Positions 24,564 through 33,123 of a DNA stretch of 49,631 nt are shown in pieces (positions within the stretch are counted from its first letter, which is position 1; every line of letters starts with the position of its first letter). The position numbers were made by a program, and so were the translations under genes. This DNA comes from Pseudomonadota bacterium (lineage in GTDB: Bacteria > Pseudomonadota > Alphaproteobacteria > Rhizobiales > JAKPQE01), in contig JAKPQE010000016.1 of NCBI GenBank assembly GCA_029572955.1, positions 1 to 49,631 of the forward strand, written 5' to 3'. The notes under the pieces were generated by a model, which saw only the letters and a program-made list of their open reading frames with translations, was not told where the DNA came from and searched no databases.

Positions 24564-25096
24564 GTCGCTCTCCGAATTCTGCAGAGCAATACACCACAAA
24601 AGTTCTAAACGTCTGTGGATTACTACTAGAAATATTTATTAAAGAGAACATATTTATCGATCATTTCATGACGAAGTCCGTGATATTTGAGTAAAACTTG
24701 ATGAGACTGCCGTTCAATAGCCTGAGACCACACGACCACAGGCAATGGCAGCACGATCGGGCGAAGCGGCAGGTTCGGCTGAACCGCCCCGCGACGGAGA
24801 GCGGCGCCGGGATCGTCGGCCGCGCGAACGGCCGGGCCGGGCGCCGGCAAGACACCCCTGCGCGTGAAGGACCCGGATACCGATGCGAAATGTTCAGTGG
24901 CCGCCGGGCGGTCGGGTTGCGCCCGCTTCCCGGCCGCGCGGCCCCGCCGCCTTTGGAGCAAAATCCGAGAAGGTTGATCGACTTTTTCGACCAGATTTTG
25001 CTTCAGCTATTTGAATCCGGGCCGATTTCTCGCCAACCGAACGAATCGGTTCGGTCGGAAATCGCTCGAGGCGTCGAGGCCCCGGGGCAGGCCGGC
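24564..25096. other. Non-coding region, 533 bp
   Basis: The part near 24590-24700 is AT-rich and probably contains the promoter of the minus-strand TadE/TadG genes. An inverted repeat GCAAAATC (24958-24965)/GATTTTGC (24994-25001) encloses a smaller TCGA-loop-TCGA hairpin, about 95 bp beyond the stop of the DUF2336 gene, and might end that transcript. No supported ORF was found. Confidence 0.5.
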
Positions 25097-26341
25097 TCAG
25101 GACGCCTCGGCGTCGTCGTCGTCGACCTGCAGCAGCATTGCGAAGTTCCATTCCAATGTGCTCGGCGTCACCGGGTAGGTGCCCTCCGACGTCGGCTCGA
25201 GGCAGCGATCGGCGGGAATGTGGGCAACGACCTCCTGCAGCAGCCGGGCGAGTGGCATCGTCAGCCCCGCCTTCCAGCACAGCGCCACGATGCCGTTGGC
25301 ATCGCGCTTGGCGATGGCGCGCCGCACCGCGATCTGGCCGGCGCCCGACAAGAGATCGAGCGCCACCGCGACGACCGTGTGCTTGCCGTTGCGCGCCGCC
25401 TCGGCGATGTAGGCGTCGTTGAGCCGGCCCATCTTGTGGCGCACCATCAGCTCGTCGCGGATTTCCGAGAGAATGGCCGCCTCGTCGCTGATCGTGGCGT
25501 TTTCCGATTCGAGGCGTTCGATGACGTTCTGGGCGACGATCGAGCGGCTTTCCTCGTCGAGGTCGGCACGATCGGCGAGCTGCTTCAGGAGATTGTCGGA
25601 GACGAAGGCGCAGATACGTCGAATGGCGCGGGCCGACAGCGACTCGCGCCCGACCAGCGGTTCGTGCAGTTCCTCGACGAGATGGGCGGTCTCGATGATC
25701 CGTTCCAGCGCCGCCTCCCGGATTTGCGCGTCCGGGTTCCGCAACAGCTCGGAGATGGCATCGATGTCGAGGACGTCGACCAGCTTCTCGGCGACCGACG
25801 GGCTGACCGGGCGGCGTTTGGCGACGGCTTTCAGCGCCGGCGAATGGATGTAGTCGGTGATGATCGAGATCAGGTCTTCGTCGGTCAGCAGCGGCGAATA
25901 TTCGAGCACCGGCGCGCTGACATCGACGGATTCGTCGCGCGCGAGGCGGGTCACGAACTCCTTCGGCACATGCGCCGACGCCTTGACCTCCTCGGCGATC
26001 ACCTGCCGGACCCGCGCCTCCTGGTCGGCGATCAGCCGGGTCAGGATCTGCAGCGCCGCGGTCCGCAGTTTCTCCGAGACCCGTTCCGGCGGGTCGGCGG
26101 CGCGTCTGGCGGCCTTCCGCGCCACCTCGGCGCGGACGACGACGTCCTCGTCCTTCGACAGGAGTTCGTCGGCAATGCCGGGCGTCGCCTGGTTGCGCGC
26201 CACGCTGGCACGGATTTCCGCGCTCAGCGATTGCGACAGCACCACCAGCGCTTCGCCGCTGCAGCTCTCGTCGTCGGCGAGCGCCCGCATGCGCTCGTGG
26301 TCACCGGAAGTCAGGATCTCGACGGTGTTCTCGGTTCGCAT
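25097..26341 (-). CDS. DUF2336 (HEAT-like helical repeat) protein
   Basis: This is a 414-aa, highly charged, all-helical cytosolic protein. Repeated units such as LLSKDEDVVVRAEVARKA and LLRNPDAQIREAALERII resemble HEAT repeats, and the family is the alphaproteobacterial DUF2336. The function is not established. It is divergent from the receiver/zinc-ribbon gene (229-bp gap), so the two might act together in signalling. The C-terminus is acidic (QVDDDDAEAS). Confidence 0.82.
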   Translation of the reverse strand: MRTENTVEILTSGDHERMRALADDESCSGEALVVLSQSLSAEIRASVARNQATPGIADELLSKDEDVVVRAEVARKAARRAADPPERVSEKLRTAALQILTRLIADQEARVRQVIAEEVKASAHVPKEFVTRLARDESVDVSAPVLEYSPLLTDEDLISIITDYIHSPALKAVAKRRPVSPSVAEKLVDVLDIDAISELLRNPDAQIREAALERIIETAHLVEELHEPLVGRESLSARAIRRICAFVSDNLLKQLADRADLDEESRSIVAQNVIERLESENATISDEAAILSEIRDELMVRHKMGRLNDAYIAEAARNGKHTVVAVALDLLSGAGQIAVRRAIAKRDANGIVALCWKAGLTMPLARLLQEVVAHIPADRCLEPTSEGTYPVTPSTLEWNFAMLLQVDDDDAEAS

Positions 26342-26570
26342 TGATCGTATCCAGGACTTTTCCGGCGGCAGGTGGACGAGGCAATTCCGGGCGATCTTCG
26401 CCGCGTTGGCTTAAGGCGTGATAAACGCAGCGCTATCGGTCGGGCGATCGGGTCGCCGATTGGCAAATATTTTACGGCTTTGCCGGACAATCCAGCCTTT
26501 ACGAAGAGGCGGCGAAGCCCGGTGCGCGGGCTTGGCGGACGCCCGGACGGGCTGGTAGTCGGAGGACCCG

Positions 26571-28391
26571 ATGGCGAAGGCGGCAAGCGCAGAGATCGAA
26601 TTCGGCCCGGCCAGCGCCAGTTCCGGCCGCTCGCCTGCGCACAGGAAGATCCTCGTTGCCGAGGACGACCGGGCATCGGCGGACGTGCTGCGCGCGCTCC
26701 TGACCGAGCGCGGCCACACGGTCGATGTCGTCGGCGATGGCGAGGCCGCGATCCATGCCCTGAATTCCGGCGTCTACGACGTCGTGATGGTCGACTTCCA
26801 TCTGGCACGGCTGGACGGCCTCGAGGTCGCCGCCGCCTATCGGGTCAAGCATTCCGGCAAGCACGCGCCGCGCTTCATCGCGATCTCCTCGGACATGCGC
26901 GGCCTCCTCGAACACGCCGCGAGCTGCGAGACCTTCGACGAGGTCGTTGCCAAGCCCTTCGACCTCGAGGATGTCTGCCGCATCGTCGAAGACGAGTATC
27001 AGCCCCAGTTGCGGCGCGCCGAGCCGGTGCCGCCGCGTGCCGGCGCGCCGCGCCCGATGGCACCCGAGCCGACGCCGGCGCGTGCCGGCGCCGCGGCCGG
27101 TGCCGCGGACGGCTTCGATTTCGAACGCCTCAACTGGCCGGAGGATTTTCGCGGCGACCAGCTCTCGGCGCGTGCCATGCGGGCGGCGATCGGCGACGGA
27201 AAGTTCCGCGCCATCGTCGTCAACCAGCCCGCAACCCTCGACGATCTGCGCGCCATCTGGCGGGTCAAGTACCTGCACACCCTGCCGATCGTCGACCGGC
27301 ACGGCGGCCTCGGCGTGCGCGCCGATTTCGACGGCTCGCAATTCGGCTTCCGCGATCGCGAGGAGATCGACAAGCTGGTCGCGGCGTTCGAGAACCGGCG
27401 ATCGCTGCTGCACGCCGACTTCCTCTATGCCGAGAGCCTCGCCGACCGCCTGCTCGCCCGCATCTTCCTGTCCGGCGGCAGCCTCGTCGCGCATCACGAC
27501 CCGCAGAGCCGGCAGTTCATCGCCTACAACTGCGCCCTCGACTGCGACACCGTCGAGCGCGAGACCGCGCGGCTGTGCGACCAGGGGCTTCTGAAGAAGG
27601 TCTTCTTCGACCGCATCCACCGCTGCGACCGGTGCGGCTCGTCGCGGCTGAACATCCGCGAGGAGTGCACCGAATGCCACTCCCCGAACCTCGTCGAGGA
27701 GCCCTACCTGCACCATTTCCGCTGCGCCTATCAGGGGCTGGAATCCGATTTCCGCCAGGGCGACGCGCTCATCTGCCCGAAATGCCGACGCGAGCTGATG
27801 CATTACAGTGTCGACTACGACAAGCCCGGCACGATGATCGTCTGCCGGTCCTGCGGCCACAAGGGCTCGGAACCGGCCGTCGGACTGCTCTGCATGGATT
27901 GCGGGGCGCACACCGACGGCGACCAGGCGAGCGTCGCCGACATCTACAGTTACGAGCTCACCGAGCGTGCCCTCGGCCTCTTGAAGAGCGGTCGCGAGCT
28001 CTTCGGCATCGAGCGCAATGCGCTGTCCTTCGCCGAGCTGCCGCTCGAACTCGTCATCGCCGTCAACAACGAACTCACGCGCTACAAGACGAGCGGCGTC
28101 CCCTTCACCCTGCTCGATATCTCCTACCGGAACGCCCGCAGTCTCGAGGTCGAGCACGGCGCGCGGCAGTTCGACGAGGTCCGCGACCTGTTCCTCGAGA
28201 ACCTGCGAAGCGTGCTGCGCAAGGCCGACCGGGTGGTCAAGGGCCGCTTCTACGATTTCGCGCTGCTCGTCGAGACCGACCCCGACGAAGCGCGCGACCA
28301 TATCGACGAAATCCGCGACGAGGCGGTGAACACCATCCGGCTGAACCTCGGTGTTCGGATCTCGGCCCATGGCGTCGCCTCGTTTCTCTGA
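26571..28391 (+). CDS. Response regulator with TackOD1-like zinc-ribbon domain and degenerate GGDEF-like end
   Basis: This is a 606-aa cytosolic protein. Residues 25-140 are a receiver domain (Asp75 in VVMVDFHLARLDG, Lys128 in VVAKPF). A Pro/Ala-rich linker spans 147-175. Residues 185-450 contain a domain ending in several CXXC zinc ribbons (Cys352-X2-Cys355, then CTEC, CPKC, CRSC, CMDC), the pattern of the TackOD1 output domain. The last ~150 residues are helical and strand-rich and resemble a diguanylate-cyclase fold without a GGDEF signature. GGAGG precedes the ATG. The glycosyltransferase gene follows 10 bp later, so it probably controls polysaccharide synthesis. Cyclic di-GMP synthesis is unlikely without GGDEF. 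Confidence 0.82.
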   Translation: MAKAASAEIEFGPASASSGRSPAHRKILVAEDDRASADVLRALLTERGHTVDVVGDGEAAIHALNSGVYDVVMVDFHLARLDGLEVAAAYRVKHSGKHAPRFIAISSDMRGLLEHAASCETFDEVVAKPFDLEDVCRIVEDEYQPQLRRAEPVPPRAGAPRPMAPEPTPARAGAAAGAADGFDFERLNWPEDFRGDQLSARAMRAAIGDGKFRAIVVNQPATLDDLRAIWRVKYLHTLPIVDRHGGLGVRADFDGSQFGFRDREEIDKLVAAFENRRSLLHADFLYAESLADRLLARIFLSGGSLVAHHDPQSRQFIAYNCALDCDTVERETARLCDQGLLKKVFFDRIHRCDRCGSSRLNIREECTECHSPNLVEEPYLHHFRCAYQGLESDFRQGDALICPKCRRELMHYSVDYDKPGTMIVCRSCGHKGSEPAVGLLCMDCGAHTDGDQASVADIYSYELTERALGLLKSGRELFGIERNALSFAELPLELVIAVNNELTRYKTSGVPFTLLDISYRNARSLEVEHGARQFDEVRDLFLENLRSVLRKADRVVKGRFYDFALLVETDPDEARDHIDEIRDEAVNTIRLNLGVRISAHGVASFL

Positions 28392-28401
28392 ATAGGGCCC
28401 G

Positions 28402-29673
28402 ATGTTTGCGTTGGTGGAAGATACGGTCGGCCTGGCTTCGTCGCTGGATTTGGCGGCGCTTTTCGCCATGTTCTGGCTGACGGTCGTCTTCGACGTGCCG
28501 CGCACGCTGTTCCTGTTCCTCGCCGCCTGCGTCGCGCTCGGCCGGCGCAAGGCGCCGGCGGACGATGCGGCGGGCGATCGCCACAAGGTCAGCATCATCA
28601 TCGCCGGACACAACGAGGCCGACTCGATCGAGCGCTGCGTTGTCTCGCTGCGCGAGCAGAGCCGGCCGCCGGACGAGATCATCGTCGTCAGCGACGGCTC
28701 GACCGACAACATGGCCGCGGTCATCCGCGATCTCGAACGCCGCGGGCTCGTCGACCAGGCCCACGCCACCGACCTCAGGGCCGGCAAATCGGCCGCCATG
28801 AACCTCGCCCGCCGTTGGGTGACGGGCGACATCCTCATCAATGTCGACTGCGACTGCTCCTTCCAGCGCCACGCGATCCGCAACCTGTTGCCGCAGTTCG
28901 ACGACCCCGCCGTCGGCGCGGTCTCCGGCAACATCCTCGTGCGCAACGAGCACGCCAGCCTCATCGCGACGCTGCAGTCTGTCGAGTACCTGATCAGCAT
29001 GTCGCTCGCCAAGACCGCGCAGGAGATGTTCGACCAGGTGACCTGCGTATCGGGCGCCTTCAGCGCCTTCCGCGTTACCGCCCTCGACGAGGTCAGCGGC
29101 GTCGATGCCGGCAGCGGCGAGGACTTCGACCTGACATTGCGGCTGCGCAAGGCCGACTGGCGCATCGGCTTTGCGAGGGATGCGATCTGCTACACCGACG
29201 TCCCGGTGAAGCTGCAGGCACTGACGCGCCAGCGCTTCCGCTGGGAACGCGACGCCTTGCGCCTGCGCTATCGCAAGCACGGCGACCTCATGAACCCGCT
29301 GTCGCGGACGTTCCGCTTCAGCGAACTCGTCCACGAGATCGAGTTCATCGTTTTCCACGTCGTCGCCGCCGCGGCGCTGCCGGTCTATCTCATCTGGCTG
29401 TTCGCCACCTATGGCGACCTCGCGCCCTTGCTGCTGGCGCTGGCCTTCGCGGTCTCGACGCTCCTCGAACTCGCGACCTTCCTGATTGCCGCCTACGTGA
29501 CCCCGGAGGCGCACGGCCTGCGCCTCCTCGCCTACACGCCGGCATTCGGTCTCTATCAAGGCTTCCTGATGCGCTTCGTGCGGCTCGGGGCTTATCTCGA
29601 CGAATGGCTCTTCAATTCCTCGGCCCGGGACAACTACGTCCCCGCCAAGGTCCAGATCTTGAGAAGGTGGTGA
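28402..29673 (+). CDS. Membrane processive GT2 glycosyltransferase (exopolysaccharide synthase)
   Basis: This is a 423-aa inner-membrane protein. N-terminal hydrophobic segments span about 13-50. The GT2 catalytic region has all processive-synthase marks: SIIIAGHNEA, VVSDGSTDN, the Asp-X-Asp site in INVDCDCSF, the catalytic SGEDFDL and the QXXRW-type RQRFRW. Three or four C-terminal membrane segments complete the transport channel. The family includes PgaC, NodC and Alg8-type enzymes that polymerise sugars from nucleotide precursors while exporting the chain. It sits between a signalling protein and an HlyD/Alg44-like protein, which suggests a regulated secreted polysaccharide. The sugar cannot be predicted. 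Confidence 0.88.
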   Translation: MFALVEDTVGLASSLDLAALFAMFWLTVVFDVPRTLFLFLAACVALGRRKAPADDAAGDRHKVSIIIAGHNEADSIERCVVSLREQSRPPDEIIVVSDGSTDNMAAVIRDLERRGLVDQAHATDLRAGKSAAMNLARRWVTGDILINVDCDCSFQRHAIRNLLPQFDDPAVGAVSGNILVRNEHASLIATLQSVEYLISMSLAKTAQEMFDQVTCVSGAFSAFRVTALDEVSGVDAGSGEDFDLTLRLRKADWRIGFARDAICYTDVPVKLQALTRQRFRWERDALRLRYRKHGDLMNPLSRTFRFSELVHEIEFIVFHVVAAAALPVYLIWLFATYGDLAPLLLALAFAVSTLLELATFLIAAYVTPEAHGLRLLAYTPAFGLYQGFLMRFVRLGAYLDEWLFNSSARDNYVPAKVQILRRW

Positions 29674-29674
29674 C

Positions 29675-30682
29675 ATGCGTGCGCTGAGAAAACGGCCGCG
29701 GCCCGACAATCTGGTGTCGCAGCAGCGCAAGGCGACCAACAGTGTCGGCCGGATTGTCTATCTTGGCCTCGTGGCCGCGCTGCTCGTCGCCGTCATGAAC
29801 TTCCTGTTCGGCGACATGGTGTTCCTGCGGGCGGACGGCCTCGTCCTGCGCGACCGGACCTCGCTCGCCGCCACCTATCTCGCCCAGGTGATCGACGTCG
29901 AGGTCAAGGCCGGCGACGCCGTCCGGGAAGGCGAGGTCGTGCTGCGGGTGCAGTCCGGCGACATGCTGGAACGCCTCGCCGAACTCAGCGCCAACCGCGC
30001 CCGCATCGCCTCGCAGCTCGTCGATTTCAAGGTACGCCTCGAAACCTCGCGCCAGCTGGTACCGCTGGCCGGCCGCCGCGAAGCCGAGACCTCGCGCCTG
30101 ATCGCCGATTTCGACAGCCTCAGCGACCGCAGCCTGATCAGCTCGGCGCGCTACGAAGAGGCGCTGCTGGCGCAGTTCGACGCCCAGCACGACTATGTGA
30201 AGCTGTCCACGGAAAGCTCGACCCTCGAGAATGAACTGCGCGTGCTCGAAGCGGCCCAGGCCGACGCCGAAGCGGCGCTCGCCGATCTTCGCTCGCACTA
30301 TCGCGACGGTGTCCTGACCGCCCCCGCCGATGGTTCGGTGGATGCCGACGTGCCCTCGCCGGGCGACGTGTTCCGGCCCGGCGACGAGATCCTGTCGGTC
30401 TATTCGGGCGAGGCCTACGTGCTCGCCTACCTGCCGCGCCGCTACCTCTTCGACCTCGAACCGGGGATGCCGGTCGAGGTCTCGAACGGGCGCCTCACCG
30501 CCGCCGGCGAGATCGAGGCGATATTGCCGGTGACCGGCGCCGCACCGGCGGAATTCCAGAACACCTTCCGCCCCACCGATCGCAATCAGCTGGCGCGCAT
30601 CCGCCTGATCGAGGCCGCGGACTTCCCGCTGCGCGAGAAGGTGACGATCCGCGCCGCGAGCCGCCTGCCGCAGCTCTTCTGA
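29675..30682 (+). CDS. HlyD/Alg44-like periplasmic adaptor protein
   Basis: This is a 335-aa protein with one N-terminal membrane segment (about 25-46, IVYLGLVAALLVAVMNFLFG). A split biotinyl-lipoyl/barrel-sandwich domain follows (EVKAGDAVREGEVVLRVQSG, and DGSVDADVPSPGDVFRPGDEIL), flanking a coiled-coil hairpin of about 150 residues, as in membrane fusion proteins. The ATG is 1 bp past the glycosyltransferase stop, so the two are coupled. The pairing copies the alginate Alg8-Alg44 arrangement, although no PilZ domain is seen. It probably helps move the polymer across the periplasm. Confidence 0.87.
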   Translation: MRALRKRPRPDNLVSQQRKATNSVGRIVYLGLVAALLVAVMNFLFGDMVFLRADGLVLRDRTSLAATYLAQVIDVEVKAGDAVREGEVVLRVQSGDMLERLAELSANRARIASQLVDFKVRLETSRQLVPLAGRREAETSRLIADFDSLSDRSLISSARYEEALLAQFDAQHDYVKLSTESSTLENELRVLEAAQADAEAALADLRSHYRDGVLTAPADGSVDADVPSPGDVFRPGDEILSVYSGEAYVLAYLPRRYLFDLEPGMPVEVSNGRLTAAGEIEAILPVTGAAPAEFQNTFRPTDRNQLARIRLIEAADFPLREKVTIRAASRLPQLF

Positions 30683-30747
30683 AGCGTTCAGAGGCGAAAT
30701 CGCCGCCGGTTCGCCGTCCGGCAACGCGACGCAATAGAGACCCGGAG

Positions 30748-30778
30748 CCGTTCGTCGATCCCGTAAAGGGATGAACGG
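30748..30778. terminator. Hairpin between convergent genes
   Basis: CCGTTC and GAACGG plus ATCCC and GGGAT form an interrupted 11-bp stem (4-nt bulge) with a GTAAA loop, 65 bp after the HlyD-like stop and 80 bp from the convergent DUF4202 stop. No T-run follows. Confidence 0.4.
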
Positions 30779-30858
30779 CCCCAGGCCGAGCGCGAGCCGG
30801 GCTCCCGTCCGGCGCATCCTGCTCGCGTTCAGGCCCTTGCGATGTCAGGCAACGGCGG

Positions 30859-31515
30859 TTAGCCGTTCCGTTCCATCTCGACCTTGGCCATCGCCGCCAG
30901 CTTGTCCTTTTCCCGCTCCACGGCCGCAAGGATGATGCGCTTCGTTTCATCGGGAAGGTCGAGGGCGAGCGCTGCCGCGTGTCCCTTGCTCGACATCTTG
31001 CGCAGGGTCTTGCCGACGATATCGATCAGCTTGTCGTCGTCGTAATGGGCATATTTGGCGACGAAATCGTCCCAGTAATGCTCGATGAAGACGACGTCGA
31101 CGACATTTTCGAGGGCCTGCGAATCCGGCTCCTTCTTCAGCTGTTCCTTCTTCAGGAACTGCCCGACGAGTTCGATATCGTGGTCGGAATAGCTGTTCTC
31201 GCGCATGATGTCGCCGACAAGGCTGGCGTGCAGGTCGCGCAACTCCCGGCGCCACTTGTTGTAGCCCTCGCGGCCCTCCGGATACTTGTCGCGCGGAATG
31301 GCCCAGCGGCGGATGTGCTGGGCACGGGCCGCGATCTGCAGCAGTTCCGACGCGTCCGGATAGATCCTGGCGAGGGTCTCGGTCATGCGCTCGGCATAGA
31401 CGCTCTCGTAGGGACGGCTCTCGCCATCGACCTCGATGGTCCGCGGATCCTCCGCGTTGACCTTGTCAATGGCGGCGATCACGGCACCGAGCCGTTCGTT
31501 TGCCTCGGGTTTCAT
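30859..31515 (-). CDS. DUF4202 protein
   Basis: This is a 218-aa soluble protein of the DUF4202 family (ERLGAVIAAIDKVNAEDP at the start, ARAQHIRRWAIPRDKYPEGR, later FIEHYWDDFVAKY). The motifs with paired His and acidic residues (QHIRRW, EHYWDDF) suggest a metal site, but the function is unknown to me. ATG 31513-31515 has AAGGAG 8 nt upstream. It lies beside the nitrate assimilation cluster but is separated from it by a carboxypeptidase gene, so linkage is only suggestive. Confidence 0.85.
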   Translation of the reverse strand: MKPEANERLGAVIAAIDKVNAEDPRTIEVDGESRPYESVYAERMTETLARIYPDASELLQIAARAQHIRRWAIPRDKYPEGREGYNKWRRELRDLHASLVGDIMRENSYSDHDIELVGQFLKKEQLKKEPDSQALENVVDVVFIEHYWDDFVAKYAHYDDDKLIDIVGKTLRKMSSKGHAAALALDLPDETKRIILAAVEREKDKLAAMAKVEMERNG

Positions 31516-31784
31516 GCTGTCGAACTCCTTCTCCGACCATCGGCGCGGCACGCTCGCAAGGGCTGCACCGCCGGTTCAAATAGGCTTCTGCTAATATGTG
31601 TCCATATCGCGTCGACAATCTGCCAGTTTGGCCGGCGCCCGTCGAACGAATCCGGTCCCCGGCCGACGCTTGGCCGCGCCCTGTTGCCCATTCGCCCCTC
31701 GCTCGCGGCCGCTCCCCGGTTCCGGCGCGAGCGGACCGCCGTCGTCGGCTCGGACGCCCGGCCGAGCGCCCGACTTGTGCCCGG

Positions 31785-32978
31785 CTAAAGACCCTGCTCG
31801 ATGGCGGAGAGCAGGCGGAACCGCAGCTTGCCGGTATCGCCGGAGAGCGCGATCACGAAACGCACCAGCCCGTGCTCGGTGGTGTTGGCGTAACCGGCGA
31901 GCGTGCGCACCCCGTCGATCGTCCCGGTCTTGTAGTAGGAGCCGCCCTTGGTCTTGCGCAGCAGCGCGGCATGCGAGGCGAAGCGATCGAGCAGCGTCGC
32001 AAGGCCCCGGGCGGTGAAACGGTTCTTCGGACTGATGCCGGAGCCCTCCACCAGATGAATGTCGGCGCCAAGGCCCTGTTCGCCGAGAAGCGCGTTCGCC
32101 ACCTGAAGCGATTTCTCGAGGCTGACCGGTCCGCCGAGCCGCTGCGCGCCGATCTCGAGAAACACCTGATTGGCAACGTAGTTGTTCGAGCCGAGCAGCA
32201 ACTGCGTCAGGATCTCCGACAAGGGGCGCGATTGCCGGTGCACATGGACCGGCTCGAGGCCCTCCGGGACACGTCCCGTCGCGATCTCGCCATCGACCTT
32301 GCCGCCGGCCTTTTCGATGAAGGCGGCGAGCAGTTCGCCGGCGTATCTGAGGCCGACCGACGGGTCTTCCTGGGCAAGGCTGATGCGCCCCCGCCCCTTC
32401 GGGCCGCGGGCGCGGAACTGGGCGATCGCCAGGGGCGTGATCGGCGTCTGCTTCTCGCCGGAGACCACCGTCTTGCCGCGCCGCACCGCATGGATCGTGT
32501 TGAAGTTGACCGCGAAGGCGGAGTTCAGCGCGTCATAGGCCTCGTCGGTATCCTCGATGCCGGGAATGCGCAGGCTGGCGGGATAATAGCTGGAATCGAC
32601 TATTACGCCGGCAAATGGTTTGCTGCCGGTGGCGGCGAGCAGTTCCGGCGCCAGCAACGCCAGCTCCTCGGAGACGAGAAAGGGGTCGCCGCCGCCGCGC
32701 ACGTAGAGCATCCGGTCCGTGTCGATGAAGAAGCGGGTCTCGAAGCGGTAGTCGCCGCCGAGGACCTCCATCGCCAGCCAGGCCGTGACGATCTTGGTGA
32801 CCGAGGCCGGCACGAAAGGTTCATCGACATTCCGGGCGACGAGATCGTTGCCCTCCTCGTCGACAACGAGCACCAGCCCCGACGGCGCGAGCGCCGCGAT
32901 CTCCTCCTCGACGCCGGCATGGGCCGCGAACGGCAGGAGGAAGACGGCAAGGACAAGGGCAACGAAACGCGACCGCAT
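31785..32978 (-). CDS. PBP4-type D-alanyl-D-alanine carboxypeptidase/endopeptidase
   Basis: This is a 397-aa periplasmic protein with a Sec signal (residues 1-21, LLPFAAHA). Peptidase S13 motifs are visible: SXXK at Ser59-Val-Thr-Lys62 (PASVTKIVT), SXN in LLLGSNNYVAN and KTG in YYKTGTIDG. It trims or cleaves peptidoglycan cross-links and would be inhibited by beta-lactams. ATG 32976-32978 has GGAGG just upstream and begins the signal peptide, while the longer frame to 33305 runs over the nitrate reductase end and is discarded. The DUF4202 gene follows 269 bp downstream on the same strand. Confidence 0.9.
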   Translation of the reverse strand: MRSRFVALVLAVFLLPFAAHAGVEEEIAALAPSGLVLVVDEEGNDLVARNVDEPFVPASVTKIVTAWLAMEVLGGDYRFETRFFIDTDRMLYVRGGGDPFLVSEELALLAPELLAATGSKPFAGVIVDSSYYPASLRIPGIEDTDEAYDALNSAFAVNFNTIHAVRRGKTVVSGEKQTPITPLAIAQFRARGPKGRGRISLAQEDPSVGLRYAGELLAAFIEKAGGKVDGEIATGRVPEGLEPVHVHRQSRPLSEILTQLLLGSNNYVANQVFLEIGAQRLGGPVSLEKSLQVANALLGEQGLGADIHLVEGSGISPKNRFTARGLATLLDRFASHAALLRKTKGGSYYKTGTIDGVRTLAGYANTTEHGLVRFVIALSGDTGKLRFRLLSAIEQGL

Positions 32979-33123
32979 GACACCTCCGCAGCGAGCAACG
33001 CCTTTTCGGCATCCGGGCAATGCTACCCCCGATACCGGCGCCGCGTCAGTCGGATTTGCAGGTTTCCGCCCTTCGGCCGGCACCATTGAAGCGGCTGGCG
33101 CGTGCGGCTTGCCCCGCCGCGCC

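Noticed and set aside
24626-24961. Short ORFs in the gap before the DUF2336 gene
   Set aside because: Composition is skewed, no ribosome site or family match was seen, and the region is AT-rich promoter-like DNA at one end.
26571-28391. Active diguanylate cyclase at the end of the receiver/zinc-ribbon protein
   Set aside because: The fold hints at one, but no GGDEF or similar catalytic signature is present.
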